The translations under genes were made by a program, and so were the position numbers. A DNA stretch of 40,684 bases from an uncultured Rubrobacteraceae bacterium (GTDB lineage: Bacteria; Actinomycetota; Rubrobacteria; Rubrobacterales; Rubrobacteraceae): the NCBI GenBank assembly GCA_902806095.1, contig CADCVF010000028.1, positions 1-40,684 of the forward strand, written 5' to 3'. Below the pieces are notes generated by a model. It did not search any database. It had not been told where the DNA came from and was given only the letters and a program-made list of their open reading frames with translations. Shown one piece after another: positions 17,031 through 25,477 of the stretch (the stretch's first letter is position 1; the number at the start of each line of letters is the position of its first letter).

Positions 17031-17314
17031 GCGCACCAACACGCTGTGCAGGTGCGGGCAAAGGTCGAGAGCAACTGTGCCACAGCGTCGACGGGTAGTT
17101 AGGCGAACAGAGAATGCTGATGTGAGTGGCGGCGTGGCGTCTCGCAGAGACTCGATCTACCGGGAGTCGCGCACTTTTCCACAGAAGGTCGGCAAGGATC
17201 GAAGACTATATGCTGAAGTACACGGTGCCATCAAACCGAATCGTTTGCAGGCAAGAAGATCGCCTTGCCCTCCGCGGTTTCGACGGTTTATAGGGATTCT
17301 TGCAGGATGTTTCA

Positions 17315-17734
17315 CTAGGAGTGGGTCAGGTGCAGGAGGCCGGCATCTGTGCGTTTGAAGCCGCAAGAATCGTAGAATCCCCGCAGGTGCGGCTCGAAGT
17401 CTACGTGTAACCATGTCAAGTTTCGGTCCCTGGCTTCAGTGGCCGCCCTCAACACCAGCTGGCGTCCTACGCCGCGCCGCCGCAGTTCCGGATGGACGGT
17501 GGTGTCCAGGATAAACCCGTGGACGCCACCGTCCCACGCGATATTGACGAACCCGACGAGGCGCCGCTCCTGGTAGGCGCAGAGATATACCAGACTACGT
17601 TTCAATACGGGATTCCAGTCCCGCGGTTCGTGACCACACCACGCTGCCGCGAACAGCCCGTCGATCTCCCGCGTGCTGACGGGAGGATCGACGCGATATG
17701 CGACAGGGCGGTCATCCGTCCTTGTTCGAGTCAA
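17315..17734 (-). CDS. GNAT family N-acetyltransferase
   Basis: Small acetyl-CoA-dependent N-acetyltransferase of unknown substrate. The central beta strand GFILDTTVHPELRRRGVGRQL contains the R-x-x-G-x-G acetyl-CoA loop, and the C-terminus has the HLRGFYDSCGFKRT motif typical of GNAT motif B. I chose TTG at 17,734 (139 residues), 8 bases behind GAGAGG and downstream of the dGTPase stop. A GTG at 17,776 would add 14 residues inside the dGTPase gene. Confidence 0.82.
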   Translation of the reverse strand: MTRTRTDDRPVAYRVDPPVSTREIDGLFAAAWCGHEPRDWNPVLKRSLVYLCAYQERRLVGFVNIAWDGGVHGFILDTTVHPELRRRGVGRQLVLRAATEARDRNLTWLHVDFEPHLRGFYDSCGFKRTDAGLLHLTHS

Positions 17735-17759
17735 GTTGGTTTCCTCTCGGCCAGCTCTC

Positions 17760-18737
17760 TCACGCGAAGATCTCACCCCTGGGCAGAGAGAGCCGCCCGT
17801 AGGTCGCCAGGGCGTATCTGTCGGTCATGCCAGCTACGAAATCTATGGTCTCCATTATGGAGTCGGGATCGCTGGCAGGCCGCTCCTCATGGTGCTCGAG
17901 GTAGTACTCGAACAGCGCCTTGACTACCATGGCCGCCTTCTGATTCTCCTTCGAGCCTGGTTTGTCGTAAACGCGTTGGAAAAGCCACGCCCTGAGCTCC
18001 ATAAGGGCCTCGTATACCAGTTCCGAAAGGGATATCTCACCATTCGCTTTCGAGTTAGAGATCATATCTCTTACGAGGGTGTCGATTCTTGTGCTCATCT
18101 GCTCCCCGAGAACCGAGATCGGACCCTCCGGGAGCTCGCTGCCGGCGATGATCCCTGCCCGCAACGCGTCATCAACGTCGTGGTTCACGTACGCGATCCT
18201 GTCAGCGATGCGTACGATCTCACCTTCCCTGGTGGATGGATATCCCTTTCCTGTATGGTTAAGTATCCCGTCTCTGACCTCGTACGTAAGGTTCAGCCCA
18301 TCCCCTTGTCTTTCGAGGTGGTCGACTACGCGCAAGGAGTGTTCGTTATGGTGAAAGGTGCGTCCGTGGGCCACGAGGGCGAGGGAGAGAGCTTCTTCTC
18401 CCGTATGTCCGAATGGGGTGTGGCCGAGATCGTGCCCGAGGGAGATCGCCTCGGTGAGGTCTTCATTGAGGCCGAGAGAGCGGGCTATGGTACGCGATAT
18501 CTGCATCATCTCCAGGGTGTGCGTGAGGCGTGTCCTGAAGTGGTCGCCGTCGGGGGAGATGAAGACCTGAGTCTTGTGCATGAGCCTGCGGAAGGCCTTG
18601 GCGTGGATAATGCGGTCCCTGTCGCGCTGGAAGTCGTTTCTGACCCCGTCATGGGGCTCCGGCCTCTGGCGTCCTGCGCTGCTCTCTACGGCCCATGAGA
18701 GAGGGTCCCTGCTGAGGCCGGGTTCGGAAGATCTCAT
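17760..18737 (-). CDS. dgt: Deoxyguanosinetriphosphate triphosphohydrolase-like HD protein
   Basis: HD-domain hydrolase of the dGTPase family, which removes triphosphate from dNTPs. The 325-residue protein begins near the conserved RNDFQRDRDRIIHAKAFRRL, then KTQVFISPDGDHFRTRLTHT, with metal ligands at H73, H102-D103 (LGHDLGHTPFGHTGEEAL) and the Asp in IVRIADRIAYVNHD. The length fits the bacterial dGTPase-like subgroup. ATG 18,737 overlaps the recO stop as ATGA; the open frame extending upstream inside recO is Arg/Pro-rich and not family-like. A dnaG-dgt-recO neighbourhood is common. Confidence 0.92.
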   Translation of the reverse strand: MRSSEPGLSRDPLSWAVESSAGRQRPEPHDGVRNDFQRDRDRIIHAKAFRRLMHKTQVFISPDGDHFRTRLTHTLEMMQISRTIARSLGLNEDLTEAISLGHDLGHTPFGHTGEEALSLALVAHGRTFHHNEHSLRVVDHLERQGDGLNLTYEVRDGILNHTGKGYPSTREGEIVRIADRIAYVNHDVDDALRAGIIAGSELPEGPISVLGEQMSTRIDTLVRDMISNSKANGEISLSELVYEALMELRAWLFQRVYDKPGSKENQKAAMVVKALFEYYLEHHEERPASDPDSIMETIDFVAGMTDRYALATYGRLSLPRGEIFA

Positions 18738-19486
18738 ACCCTGCGTCCGGCGCCGGCGAGTCGGGGGCCGACAAGGGTGTTTCCGGGAGCATGGGCCAGT
18801 ATGTGGGAGCGGACTACCCTGAGGACGCTCTCTTTCGGCCCCGTTTGCGCTGGCGCTTGACGGATGGGGTATTCGACCAGGGTTCTCAGGCTCTTGAGAG
18901 CGCCTGGGGCGAGCGGGAACGCGTCGCCGGGCGCCGAGCGGCATTCCTGGCACAGGGCGCCTCCGTGGTCGGGGGCGAAGTGCAGCGGCCCCGAGGCTAC
19001 GTCGAGGTCCGTCCCACAGACCAGGCAGGCGTCCAGTTGCGGCGCATAGCCGGCCAGGATGGAGAGCTTTATGCCGAGGGCCGCTTCGATGGTCTCGAAG
19101 CCAGAATCGCACGTTTCCAGCGTGTCGAGGGCATTGTAGAGCAGGTTGAAGACCCTACGGTCGGCCTCGTCGCCCCCCGAGAGGGCGCGCACGCTCCCTA
19201 CCATGCCTGCTGCGGTCTCGAAGCGGGCGAGATCCTCCCTGACGCCGTGAAAGCTGCGGAGCGTCTCCGCCTGGGTCACCGTGTCGAGCGTCCTGCCGTG
19301 GTAGGCGACGAAGTCGACGCAGGAGAGCGGTTCGAGGCGGGCCCCAAAGCGCGACCTGGTACGCCTGATGCCCTTCGCGATGGCCGAGACGAGCCCTGCA
19401 TCCCTGGTGTAGAGGTCCAGGATCCGGTCCGCCTCCGAGTAGCGGATCGAACGCAGCACGATCCCCTTACTCTTGTAGACCGCCAC
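18734..19486 (-). CDS. recO: DNA repair protein RecO
   Basis: RecO anneals ssDNA and helps load RecA with RecR. The 250-residue product starts with the OB-fold MAVYKSKGIVLRSIRYSEAD, has the helical core EAALGIKLSILAGYAPQLD and a zinc motif CLVCG ... CQEC. GTG at 19,486 lies 6 bases behind GGAGGAGG. Its first 20 bases overlap deoC, and its end overlaps dgt. Confidence 0.94.
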   Translation of the reverse strand: MAVYKSKGIVLRSIRYSEADRILDLYTRDAGLVSAIAKGIRRTRSRFGARLEPLSCVDFVAYHGRTLDTVTQAETLRSFHGVREDLARFETAAGMVGSVRALSGGDEADRRVFNLLYNALDTLETCDSGFETIEAALGIKLSILAGYAPQLDACLVCGTDLDVASGPLHFAPDHGGALCQECRSAPGDAFPLAPGALKSLRTLVEYPIRQAPAQTGPKESVLRVVRSHILAHAPGNTLVGPRLAGAGRRV

Positions 19487-20168
19487 TTTCGGCCTCCTCC
19501 ATCACGGCGACGCTCTGGCTCATGCCGAGCCGCGACGCACCTGCGTTTAGTATGTCCAGGGCGTCCCTGAGGGTGCTGATACCGCCCGAGGCCTTTACGG
19601 CAAGACCTTCCGGTGCCTCTTCCCTGAGCAGGGCTACGTCTTCTGGCGTTGCGCCCAAGGGACCGAAGCCTGTCGAGGTCTTCACGAAATCTGCGCCGCT
19701 TGCGGCCACGATCTGCGTCGCGAGCCGCTTCATCTTGTCCGAGAGGTAGGCGGTCTCGATAATGACCTTGACGACTACGTCGTTCAAGCCATTGTTCATG
19801 GCTACCGCACTTACTTCCTGGGTGAGGCTTGCGAGCTCGTCGGCGACGTAGCCGAACTCCCCTGAGAGGAACTTCGAGATGTTCATGACTACGTCGAGCT
19901 CCGAAGCTCCCCTGGTTACCGCCTCGCGAACGGCCCCAACCTTCACCGCGGTGGCCTCATATCCGAAGGGGAAGGAGATCACCGTCGCCACCTTCACGTC
20001 GGCCCCACGCAGCTCCCTGGCGGCAACAGGGACGTAGGAGGGTGGGATGCAAACGGCAGCGAAATGATAGTGGGCAGCCTCCTCACACAGGCGTACGATC
20101 CCCTGCTCCGTGGTATTCGGCTTCAAGAGAGTATGGTCCACCGTCTTCGCGAACTCGCGCACCCTCAT
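19467..20168 (-). CDS. deoC: Deoxyribose-phosphate aldolase DeoC
   Basis: Class I aldolase that splits 2-deoxyribose-5-phosphate to glyceraldehyde-3-phosphate and acetaldehyde in deoxynucleoside salvage. The protein has VDHTLLKPNTTEQGI, the active-site strand ELDVVMNISKFLSG, the Schiff-base lysine in GADFVKTSTGFGPLGAT, and AVKASGGI. ATG 20,168 gives 233 residues, the family size. A TTG two codons upstream (20,174) sits better behind GAGGAG. The frame upstream overlaps era and is not conserved. Together with cdd nearby it suggests a nucleoside salvage unit. Confidence 0.94.
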   Translation of the reverse strand: MRVREFAKTVDHTLLKPNTTEQGIVRLCEEAAHYHFAAVCIPPSYVPVAARELRGADVKVATVISFPFGYEATAVKVGAVREAVTRGASELDVVMNISKFLSGEFGYVADELASLTQEVSAVAMNNGLNDVVVKVIIETAYLSDKMKRLATQIVAASGADFVKTSTGFGPLGATPEDVALLREEAPEGLAVKASGGISTLRDALDILNAGASRLGMSQSVAVMEEAESGGLQE

Positions 20169-20212
20169 CGCCAAAACGCTACACTCCTCTCTCGACCCTG
20201 CATGCAGGGTGA

Positions 20213-21148
20213 TTATAAACCCAACCGCTCCAGAAACTTCCTGTCGCTCCTCCATCCTTGGCTAACCTTTACCTTCAAGTCGAGGTAGATATGAGTGCCG
20301 AGCAGGCGTTCGACATCGCGGCGGGCTTCGGTGCCGATCTGCTTTATTGTTCTTCCGCGCTTGCCGAGCACGATCATACGCTGAGTAGCCCGTTCGACGT
20401 GGATGACGGCGTAGACGACCGTGACGTTCTGCTTGGTCTCTACGTCTTCGATCTCGACGGCCACGGCATGCGGCACCTCTTCCCTGAGCACGTTCAGGGC
20501 CTTTTCTCGCACGTACTCGGCGAGGATGAGGGACTCGGGGTAGTCGGTCACCATTCCCTCCGGGAAATAGCGGGGCCCGTGTGGTAGTAGCTCGACGACG
20601 GATTCCATCAAGGGTTCGACATTCGTGCCGTTGGATGCGCTGATCTGGAACACATCGGTCCAGTCCCCTAGCCCCGAGACCGCATCTACTATCGGCAGCG
20701 CGCTTTCACGGGTGGGCAGGAGGTCGGTCTTGTTGATGGAGACGATGGCAGGGGTGCCCGAGCCGGCGACGAGGCGGGCTATGAACCTGTCGCCGCGCCC
20801 GAGCCCCTCCGAGGCCTGCTGCGCGTCGAAGAGCAAGAGGATGACATCCGACTCGGAGAGGCTATCGACGACCTGCTCCTGCATCCTGGCCCGCAGGGTG
20901 TCGCGCGGCTTCTGGGAACCGGGAGTGTCAACGAAGATGGCCTGGTATCCAGGACCGTTGCGGACGCCCCGGATCGGGCTTCGCGTCGTCTGAGGACGGG
21001 ATGAGGTAATCGAGATCTTCCGGCCGACGAGCCTGTTGACGAGCGTGCTCTTGCCGACGTTCGGCCTGCCTACTACGGCGATAAAGCCGCTGCGAAGCCC
21101 GTTAGTGTCGAATTCGGAATTGAGAATGTCGAATTCGGAATTGCTCAT
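20213..21148 (-). CDS. era: Ribosome-assembly GTPase Era
   Basis: Era is a GTPase with a KH domain that binds the 3' end of 16S rRNA. G1 GRPNVGKST, switch-region TTRSPIRGV, G3 DTPGSQKP, G4 NKTD, and a C-terminal KH domain (MIVLGKRGRTIKQIGTEARRDVERLLG) are all present in 311 residues. The first 15 residues (SNSEFDILNSEFDTN) are an unusual internal repeat encoded by an AT-rich DNA repeat and precede the normal Era start region (SGFIAVVGRPN). ATG 21,148 has AAAGGG 7 bases upstream and no later start codon is available. Confidence 0.95.
   Translation of the reverse strand: MSNSEFDILNSEFDTNGLRSGFIAVVGRPNVGKSTLVNRLVGRKISITSSRPQTTRSPIRGVRNGPGYQAIFVDTPGSQKPRDTLRARMQEQVVDSLSESDVILLLFDAQQASEGLGRGDRFIARLVAGSGTPAIVSINKTDLLPTRESALPIVDAVSGLGDWTDVFQISASNGTNVEPLMESVVELLPHGPRYFPEGMVTDYPESLILAEYVREKALNVLREEVPHAVAVEIEDVETKQNVTVVYAVIHVERATQRMIVLGKRGRTIKQIGTEARRDVERLLGTHIYLDLKVKVSQGWRSDRKFLERLGL
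21107..21143. repeat. AATTC-rich direct repeat at the start of era
   Basis: GTCGAATTCGGAATTG occurs at 21,107-21,122 and again at 21,128-21,143 (21-base period). Related AT-rich motifs (TAATTCC, TTAATTC, ATTCATAATTC) continue to about 21,190. The patch is much more AT-rich than its surroundings and supplies the first codons of era plus the cdd-era spacer, which suggests insertion of an intergenic repeat. Confidence 0.75.
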
Positions 21149-21191
21149 AACGTAGCCCTTTCCTCATTCATAATTCCAACTTCTTAATTCA

Positions 21192-21596
21192 TCACAGGTT
21201 CTCCGGTCCGAAGGAGTTGGGAAGGATCTGGTCGAACGCATAGTGTCCAAGTCTTCCGCCTTCCTGCACGACGACCTCCTTGCAGCCGAACTCCCGCAAG
21301 ACCTGGCGACAGGCCCCGCAAGGGAAGCACGGCGCGGCGTTCGGGCTGAAGACGGCGACGAGTTCGATCCCCCTGTCTTCGGGATCTGCGGAGGCCATGG
21401 CTGCGGCTGCGTTTCGCTCCGCGCAGATCGAGAGCCCGTAGGAGGCATTCTCGACGTTCGAGCCTGAGTGTATGGTTCCGCCTCCTGTCAGGATCGCCGC
21501 ACCGACGTGGAAGTTGCTGTACGGCGCGTATGCCCGGCTTGCGGCGGCGCGGGCTGCCTCCATCACGGTCTCAGGGTCCAAAGCTCCTCCCCTCAT
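21192..21596 (-). CDS. cdd: Cytidine deaminase
   Basis: Zinc hydrolase converting (deoxy)cytidine to (deoxy)uridine. The 134-residue protein, the normal size of the tetrameric class, has the substrate loop YAPYSNFHVGAA, SGSNVENASYG, the catalytic CAERNAAAA and the zinc ligands in PCGACRQVL. ATG 21,596 overlaps the stop of the upstream DgkA-PAP2 gene as ATGA. Confidence 0.95.
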   Translation of the reverse strand: MRGGALDPETVMEAARAAASRAYAPYSNFHVGAAILTGGGTIHSGSNVENASYGLSICAERNAAAAMASADPEDRGIELVAVFSPNAAPCFPCGACRQVLREFGCKEVVVQEGGRLGHYAFDQILPNSFGPENL

Positions 21597-22336
21597 AACA
21601 GTTGAAATGCAGCCGTCGTGACGAGGACCCCGATCATGGCCCCCATTATCACCTGGTAAAAGCTATGAATCCCACTCTCGACGCGGCTCTGGCAAACGAG
21701 CAGGGCCATGAGGAGTGAGATCACGGAGATGAGCCCAGCGTAAAGGCCAGCCCCGCCCTCGACTGCTATAAAGCTCGCGGCGACCCACCCTGCAAAGGCG
21801 ACCGCCGCGTGCCCAGAAGGCATCCCGCCGGCGAAGGAGTTCGGGGCGTGGGTCAGCGCCTTGCCGAAGAGGACGAGGAGCACGATCACGCCCAGGGAGA
21901 CGAGCGTGAGGTGGGCAGGCTGGCGCCTTATGCTCTCGAGAGTAGTCAGGGAGAGCGGCCCCAGATCGTCTGCGAGGATGAGATAACCGACGAGCAAGGC
22001 ACCGACGCTCGAGACCAGGACGGCCCCCGCCGAGACGTCCTTGGCGAGCTTGGCCAGAGGATGATACTCCTTTGTGGCAAGGTCGACTACGAACTCCATT
22101 GCCGTGTTGAACAACTCGGTCACGAAGACGAGGAGTATGGTCAGAACCAGGACCGCGAGCTCCAACTTGCTGACGCCAATTAGTAGGCTCGCCACGAGGA
22201 CCACGACGGCCACGACGACGTGGAAGCGCATGTTGCGCTGGGTCCTGACTGCGGAGATCATACCCTTGTAAGCGTGCTCGAAGCTGCGGGCTACACCCTG
22301 CTGGCCCTTGCCCGGGCGCTCAACCTTCCTGGCCAC
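21593..22336 (-). CDS. Fusion of diacylglycerol/undecaprenol kinase (DgkA) with PAP2 phosphatase domain
   Basis: Residues about 15-120 are a DgkA-type small membrane kinase: SFEHAYKGMISAVRTQRNMRFH, VTELFNTAMEFVVDL and AKDVSAGAVLVSS are its signatures. In Gram-positive-type bacteria this family phosphorylates undecaprenol. Residues about 130-247 are a membrane PAP2 domain with GGMPSGHAAVAFAGW and SRVESGIHS. The general SRxxxxxHxxxD motif lacks the final Asp (Gln here), so its activity may differ. The two halves face opposite directions chemically (kinase and lipid phosphatase). GTG start; overlaps ybeY and cdd at its ends. Confidence 0.88.
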   Translation of the reverse strand: MARKVERPGKGQQGVARSFEHAYKGMISAVRTQRNMRFHVVVAVVVLVASLLIGVSKLELAVLVLTILLVFVTELFNTAMEFVVDLATKEYHPLAKLAKDVSAGAVLVSSVGALLVGYLILADDLGPLSLTTLESIRRQPAHLTLVSLGVIVLLVLFGKALTHAPNSFAGGMPSGHAAVAFAGWVAASFIAVEGGAGLYAGLISVISLLMALLVCQSRVESGIHSFYQVIMGAMIGVLVTTAAFQLL

Positions 22337-22730
22337 GCAGCTCCTCCATTACAGCCTGCTGGACCCTCGCCATCTCACTGGCCCCGAAGTCCTCCCCATG
22401 CTCCATGCCGCCCAAGTGTAGCGCGCCGTGTACCACGAGCTCGTCGACGCCCATCTCGGGGTCAGCGCAGAGGGGGCAGATCACGACCTCCCCCACCATC
22501 TCCCCGTAAGGTCCGTCTACCTCGAAGCTGAGCACGTCCGTAGGCCCGTCTCTATCTCTGAACCTCAGGTTAAGATCGTGGATCGTCTCCTGGTCCACGA
22601 GGGCCACGGAGACCTCGCCGATTCGCTCCAGGTCGAGGCCCAGGTTGGAGAAAGAAGCGGCGAAGAGGCGGGCGGCTCGCTCTGTATCGAGTCTGGCGTA
22701 GCCCACCTCGTCGAGAACGTCGACGGGCAT
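22320..22730 (-). CDS. ybeY: Endoribonuclease / rRNA maturation factor YbeY
   Basis: Zinc-dependent RNase for 16S 3'-end maturation and ribosome quality control. The 136-residue product has the zinc triad in VVHGALHLGGMEHGED (H-x3-H-x5-H) and the preceding FRDRDGPTDVLSFEVDG. ATG 22,730 starts the conserved domain; the frame upstream lies in the spacer and in the next gene and is Arg-rich. Its place beside era and phoH is the usual one. Confidence 0.93.
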   Translation of the reverse strand: MPVDVLDEVGYARLDTERAARLFAASFSNLGLDLERIGEVSVALVDQETIHDLNLRFRDRDGPTDVLSFEVDGPYGEMVGEVVICPLCADPEMGVDELVVHGALHLGGMEHGEDFGASEMARVQQAVMEELRGQEG

Positions 22731-22777
22731 GGCTGGATCACCCCTCAGGTGGTCTCTCCGTGGATGGCGTTCACGGT

Positions 22778-24361
22778 TTAGCTGGCCGCCTTTCCGTTGC
22801 GGGTAGCGCCTGGGTCTTCGGGATACGCGATGCGCGGGCCGAGAAACCCTATGAGCGCCTCGCGGATTGCCTCCCCTGCTTCGTGGATATCGTGCATGGT
22901 GAGCTGGCACTCGTCGAACTGGCCGTCCTGGAGCTTCCTCCTGACCGTATCGGCGACGACGTCGTCGATACGCTTCGGGGTCGGCTTCGGTAGAGACTTG
23001 ACGGTCGCCTCGATAGAGTCTGCGAGCATCATGATTCCTGCTTCCTTGCCGCGGGGCAGGCCGCTCGAGTAGCGGAAGTCCGACTCGGGGACTGCCTCCT
23101 CGTCGGGAGCATCCTCGAGCGCTTTGCGGTAGAAGTACTCGATGCGGGTCGATCCGTGGTGCTGGGCGATTATGTCAAGTATCTCTTGCGGCAGTCCCCA
23201 GGCGCTCCCTATCTCGAGCCCGTCCTTTACGTGGCGTTTGATCACCTTTGCCGAGAGCGTCGGGGAGAGGGCGGCGTGGGGGTTGATCTGGGCGATCTGG
23301 TTCTCTACGAAGTAGGCAGGATGTTCCATCTTGCCGATATCGTGGTAGTAGGCGCCGACCTGGGCGAGCAGCGCGTCGGCACCGACCCTCTCAGCCGCCC
23401 TCTCCGCGAGCAGGCCGACCTGCATGGAGTGGGAGAAAGTGCCTGGAGCGTTGCGCAGAAGCTTGTCGAGCAACGGATGGCGCGGGTCAGAGAGCTCGAG
23501 CAGCTTCATCGGCGTAAGTATGTTGAAGGCGTCTTCCAGGAAAGGCAGCAGCACCATCGCGAGCATCAGCGAGAGGAGGCCGTTCCCTAGCCCGAGGAGG
23601 CCCAACCACAGGGCGTCTCGTGGATCGCCACCGCCGATCAAACCCACGGCGAACGTCACTACGCCCATGACCGCAGCGATGACGAGTCCTGCCTTGAGTA
23701 GCCGCTGGCGCGAGTCTACGCGCACCGTGGTGTATATGGCGAAACCGGATCCAAGCAGCAGGGCGGCGGTCAGTAGGAAGTTGTTGCCGCTGAGAATCCC
23801 GACGTTGACGCTGGTGATCACCACCATCAGGAACATGAGCCTCGGCCCGAGCAGCATGGTTCCGATGATGGATAGGCCGGCGAGCGGTGTGAGATAAGGG
23901 TCGAAGTCCAGCTCTATAAAGAACCTGGCTAGCGCCGTGAAAAGGACCGTAAGCGAGGCGGCGAGGACGAGCCGTATCGCCGTGTTCGTCTTGAGTATGC
24001 GTTTCCCGAAACGCTCGAGGAAGTACCAGGCGATCCACATCTCCGAGGCGACCACTATACCCACCCCGATCAAGGCCATCCACGGGTTGGACTGCTGGAG
24101 TAGGTCGAGGGACTCCAGTCGCGACCTATTGCTAGGGTCGATGATCCCCTGGGAGATGACGCGTTCGATCAGGGGCCTTGGTCCTATCCCTATGAGCGCA
24201 GTCAAAGAGAGCCATGTCAGCGCGGTGAGCCCGACGTAGAGCCTGACCTTGGCTATCCTCTCGATCCAGGCCCTGAAGATCTCGAAACGCGTCGGGGAGC
24301 GGTGCAGGTCATCGACCCGTTTGACTGGTGGTTTCTTGAGGCTTCTCTTCCCGATTTTCAT
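22778..24361 (-). CDS. HDIG-domain membrane phosphodiesterase (PgpH-type, 7TM-HD)
   Basis: About seven membrane helices (residues about 40-285) are followed by a cytoplasmic HD domain: NAPGTFSHSMQVGLLAE, VGAYYHDIGKMEHPAYF, IKRHVKDGLEIG, IAQHHGSTRIEYFY and MLADSIEATVKSL. Proteins of this architecture, such as Listeria PgpH, hydrolyse c-di-AMP. The 527-residue length is shorter than full 7TMR-HDED proteins, and no large extracellular domain precedes the helices. Its position between phoH and ybeY is the usual synteny. Confidence 0.9.
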   Translation of the reverse strand: MKIGKRSLKKPPVKRVDDLHRSPTRFEIFRAWIERIAKVRLYVGLTALTWLSLTALIGIGPRPLIERVISQGIIDPSNRSRLESLDLLQQSNPWMALIGVGIVVASEMWIAWYFLERFGKRILKTNTAIRLVLAASLTVLFTALARFFIELDFDPYLTPLAGLSIIGTMLLGPRLMFLMVVITSVNVGILSGNNFLLTAALLLGSGFAIYTTVRVDSRQRLLKAGLVIAAVMGVVTFAVGLIGGGDPRDALWLGLLGLGNGLLSLMLAMVLLPFLEDAFNILTPMKLLELSDPRHPLLDKLLRNAPGTFSHSMQVGLLAERAAERVGADALLAQVGAYYHDIGKMEHPAYFVENQIAQINPHAALSPTLSAKVIKRHVKDGLEIGSAWGLPQEILDIIAQHHGSTRIEYFYRKALEDAPDEEAVPESDFRYSSGLPRGKEAGIMMLADSIEATVKSLPKPTPKRIDDVVADTVRRKLQDGQFDECQLTMHDIHEAGEAIREALIGFLGPRIAYPEDPGATRNGKAAS

Positions 24362-24381
24362 GCTGGCTCCCGGCCTGTAGC

Positions 24382-25344
24382 CTAGGCTCTGTCGCCCTCT
24401 CCGGCACCTTCGTAGGCATCGACTATACGCATGACGAGGTCGCTGCGCACGATGTCGTCGCGCCTCAACCCTACGAATGATACGCCTTCTACGTCCGTGA
24501 GCGCGTTCCTGGCGTCTTGCAGGCCTGTTATGCGGCCTTTCGGGAGATCCACCTGAGTTATGTCGCCCGTGATGACCATCTTGGAACCGAAGCCGAGGCG
24601 CGTGAGGAACATCTTCATCTGCTGGGGTGTGGTATTTTGCGCCTCATCCAGGATGATAAACGCGTCATTGAGGGTTCTCCCTCTCATGAAGGCCAGGGGT
24701 GCTATCTCGATTATACCGCGCTCCAGGTGCGCCTGGAACCTGGCCGGGTCGACCATCTCGTAGAGTGCGTCGTAGAGCGGCCTGAAGTAAGGGTCTACCT
24801 TGGCCATGACGTCGCCAGGCAGGTACCCGAGCGACTCACCCGCCTCGACGGCGGGCCTGGTCAGTATGATCCTGGACACCTCTCCCCTGTTCAGGGCCTC
24901 GACGGCCAGGGCCACGGCCAAATAAGTCTTGCCCGTCCCCGCCGGACCGATTCCGAAGACGACCTGATGCTGGCGAATGGCATCGGTGTACGCCTTCTGG
25001 TTGCGGGTCTTCGGCGCTACCCGGCGCCCGCGGTGCGTGAGGATCACATCCCCTAGCACCTCCCGCCCGCCGTCGGCCATCTTGTAGAGGCGCTCGGCTG
25101 TCTCCGGCGTCGGGTGGTGCCCCTCCTCAACGAGCCCGACCAGACCATCGAAGACGGCCTCGGCCCTCTCCACAGTCCCCTCGGTACCGCGCAGGACGAT
25201 CTCATTCCCCCGCACCACGACCTCGCAATCGACGAGCTCCTCGACCCTTCTCAGTACGGAGTCGCGGTCCCCGAAGACCTCGAGCGCCCTTCCTGGGGGT
25301 ATGACGAGCTTGACTTCTACCTGGCTGCCGGTTGTTGTTTCCGT
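24382..25344 (-). CDS. PhoH-like ATPase, apparent ACG start
   Basis: PhoH-family P-loop ATPase often linked to ybeY and RNA metabolism. From 25,344 it reads METTTGSQVEVKLVIPPGRA (ACG read as Met), then LEVFGDRDSVL, giving 320 residues, the normal family size. Walker A is GIGPAGTGKTYLAVALAV (about 131-148), Walker B AFIILDEAQNTTPQQMK. The first canonical start, GTG at 25,218 or 25,221, would remove about 42 conserved N-terminal residues. Upstream of 25,344 the frame has no ATG, GTG or TTG before a TGA, while GGAGGGAGG lies 4-8 bases before the ACG. Confidence 0.9.
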   Translation of the reverse strand, partial: TETTTGSQVEVKLVIPPGRALEVFGDRDSVLRRVEELVDCEVVVRGNEIVLRGTEGTVERAEAVFDGLVGLVEEGHHPTPETAERLYKMADGGREVLGDVILTHRGRRVAPKTRNQKAYTDAIRQHQVVFGIGPAGTGKTYLAVALAVEALNRGEVSRIILTRPAVEAGESLGYLPGDVMAKVDPYFRPLYDALYEMVDPARFQAHLERGIIEIAPLAFMRGRTLNDAFIILDEAQNTTPQQMKMFLTRLGFGSKMVITGDITQVDLPKGRITGLQDARNALTDVEGVSFVGLRRDDIVRSDLVMRIVDAYEGAGEGDRA

Positions 25345-25367
25345 GTTGCCTCCCTCCGGTCGGCGCC

Positions 25368-25382
25368 TGTCAGCTTGTCAGC
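25368..25382. repeat. Short copy of the TGTCAGC repeat
   Basis: TGTCAGCTTGTCAGC, a tandem of the TGTCAGC unit found in the larger intergenic repeats near 29,208, 32,260 and 35,711. It lies just upstream of phoH. The rest of the phoH-yqeY spacer shows nothing else. Confidence 0.55.
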
Positions 25383-25477
25383 TTCATTGCGTGAGGCGTG
25401 GCTGTGAGGGTACGGTCGGCTCCCGAGTGCGGTGCCGGGGATGTATGTTGGTACCTGACGCCTGGACGCTAATGCCT

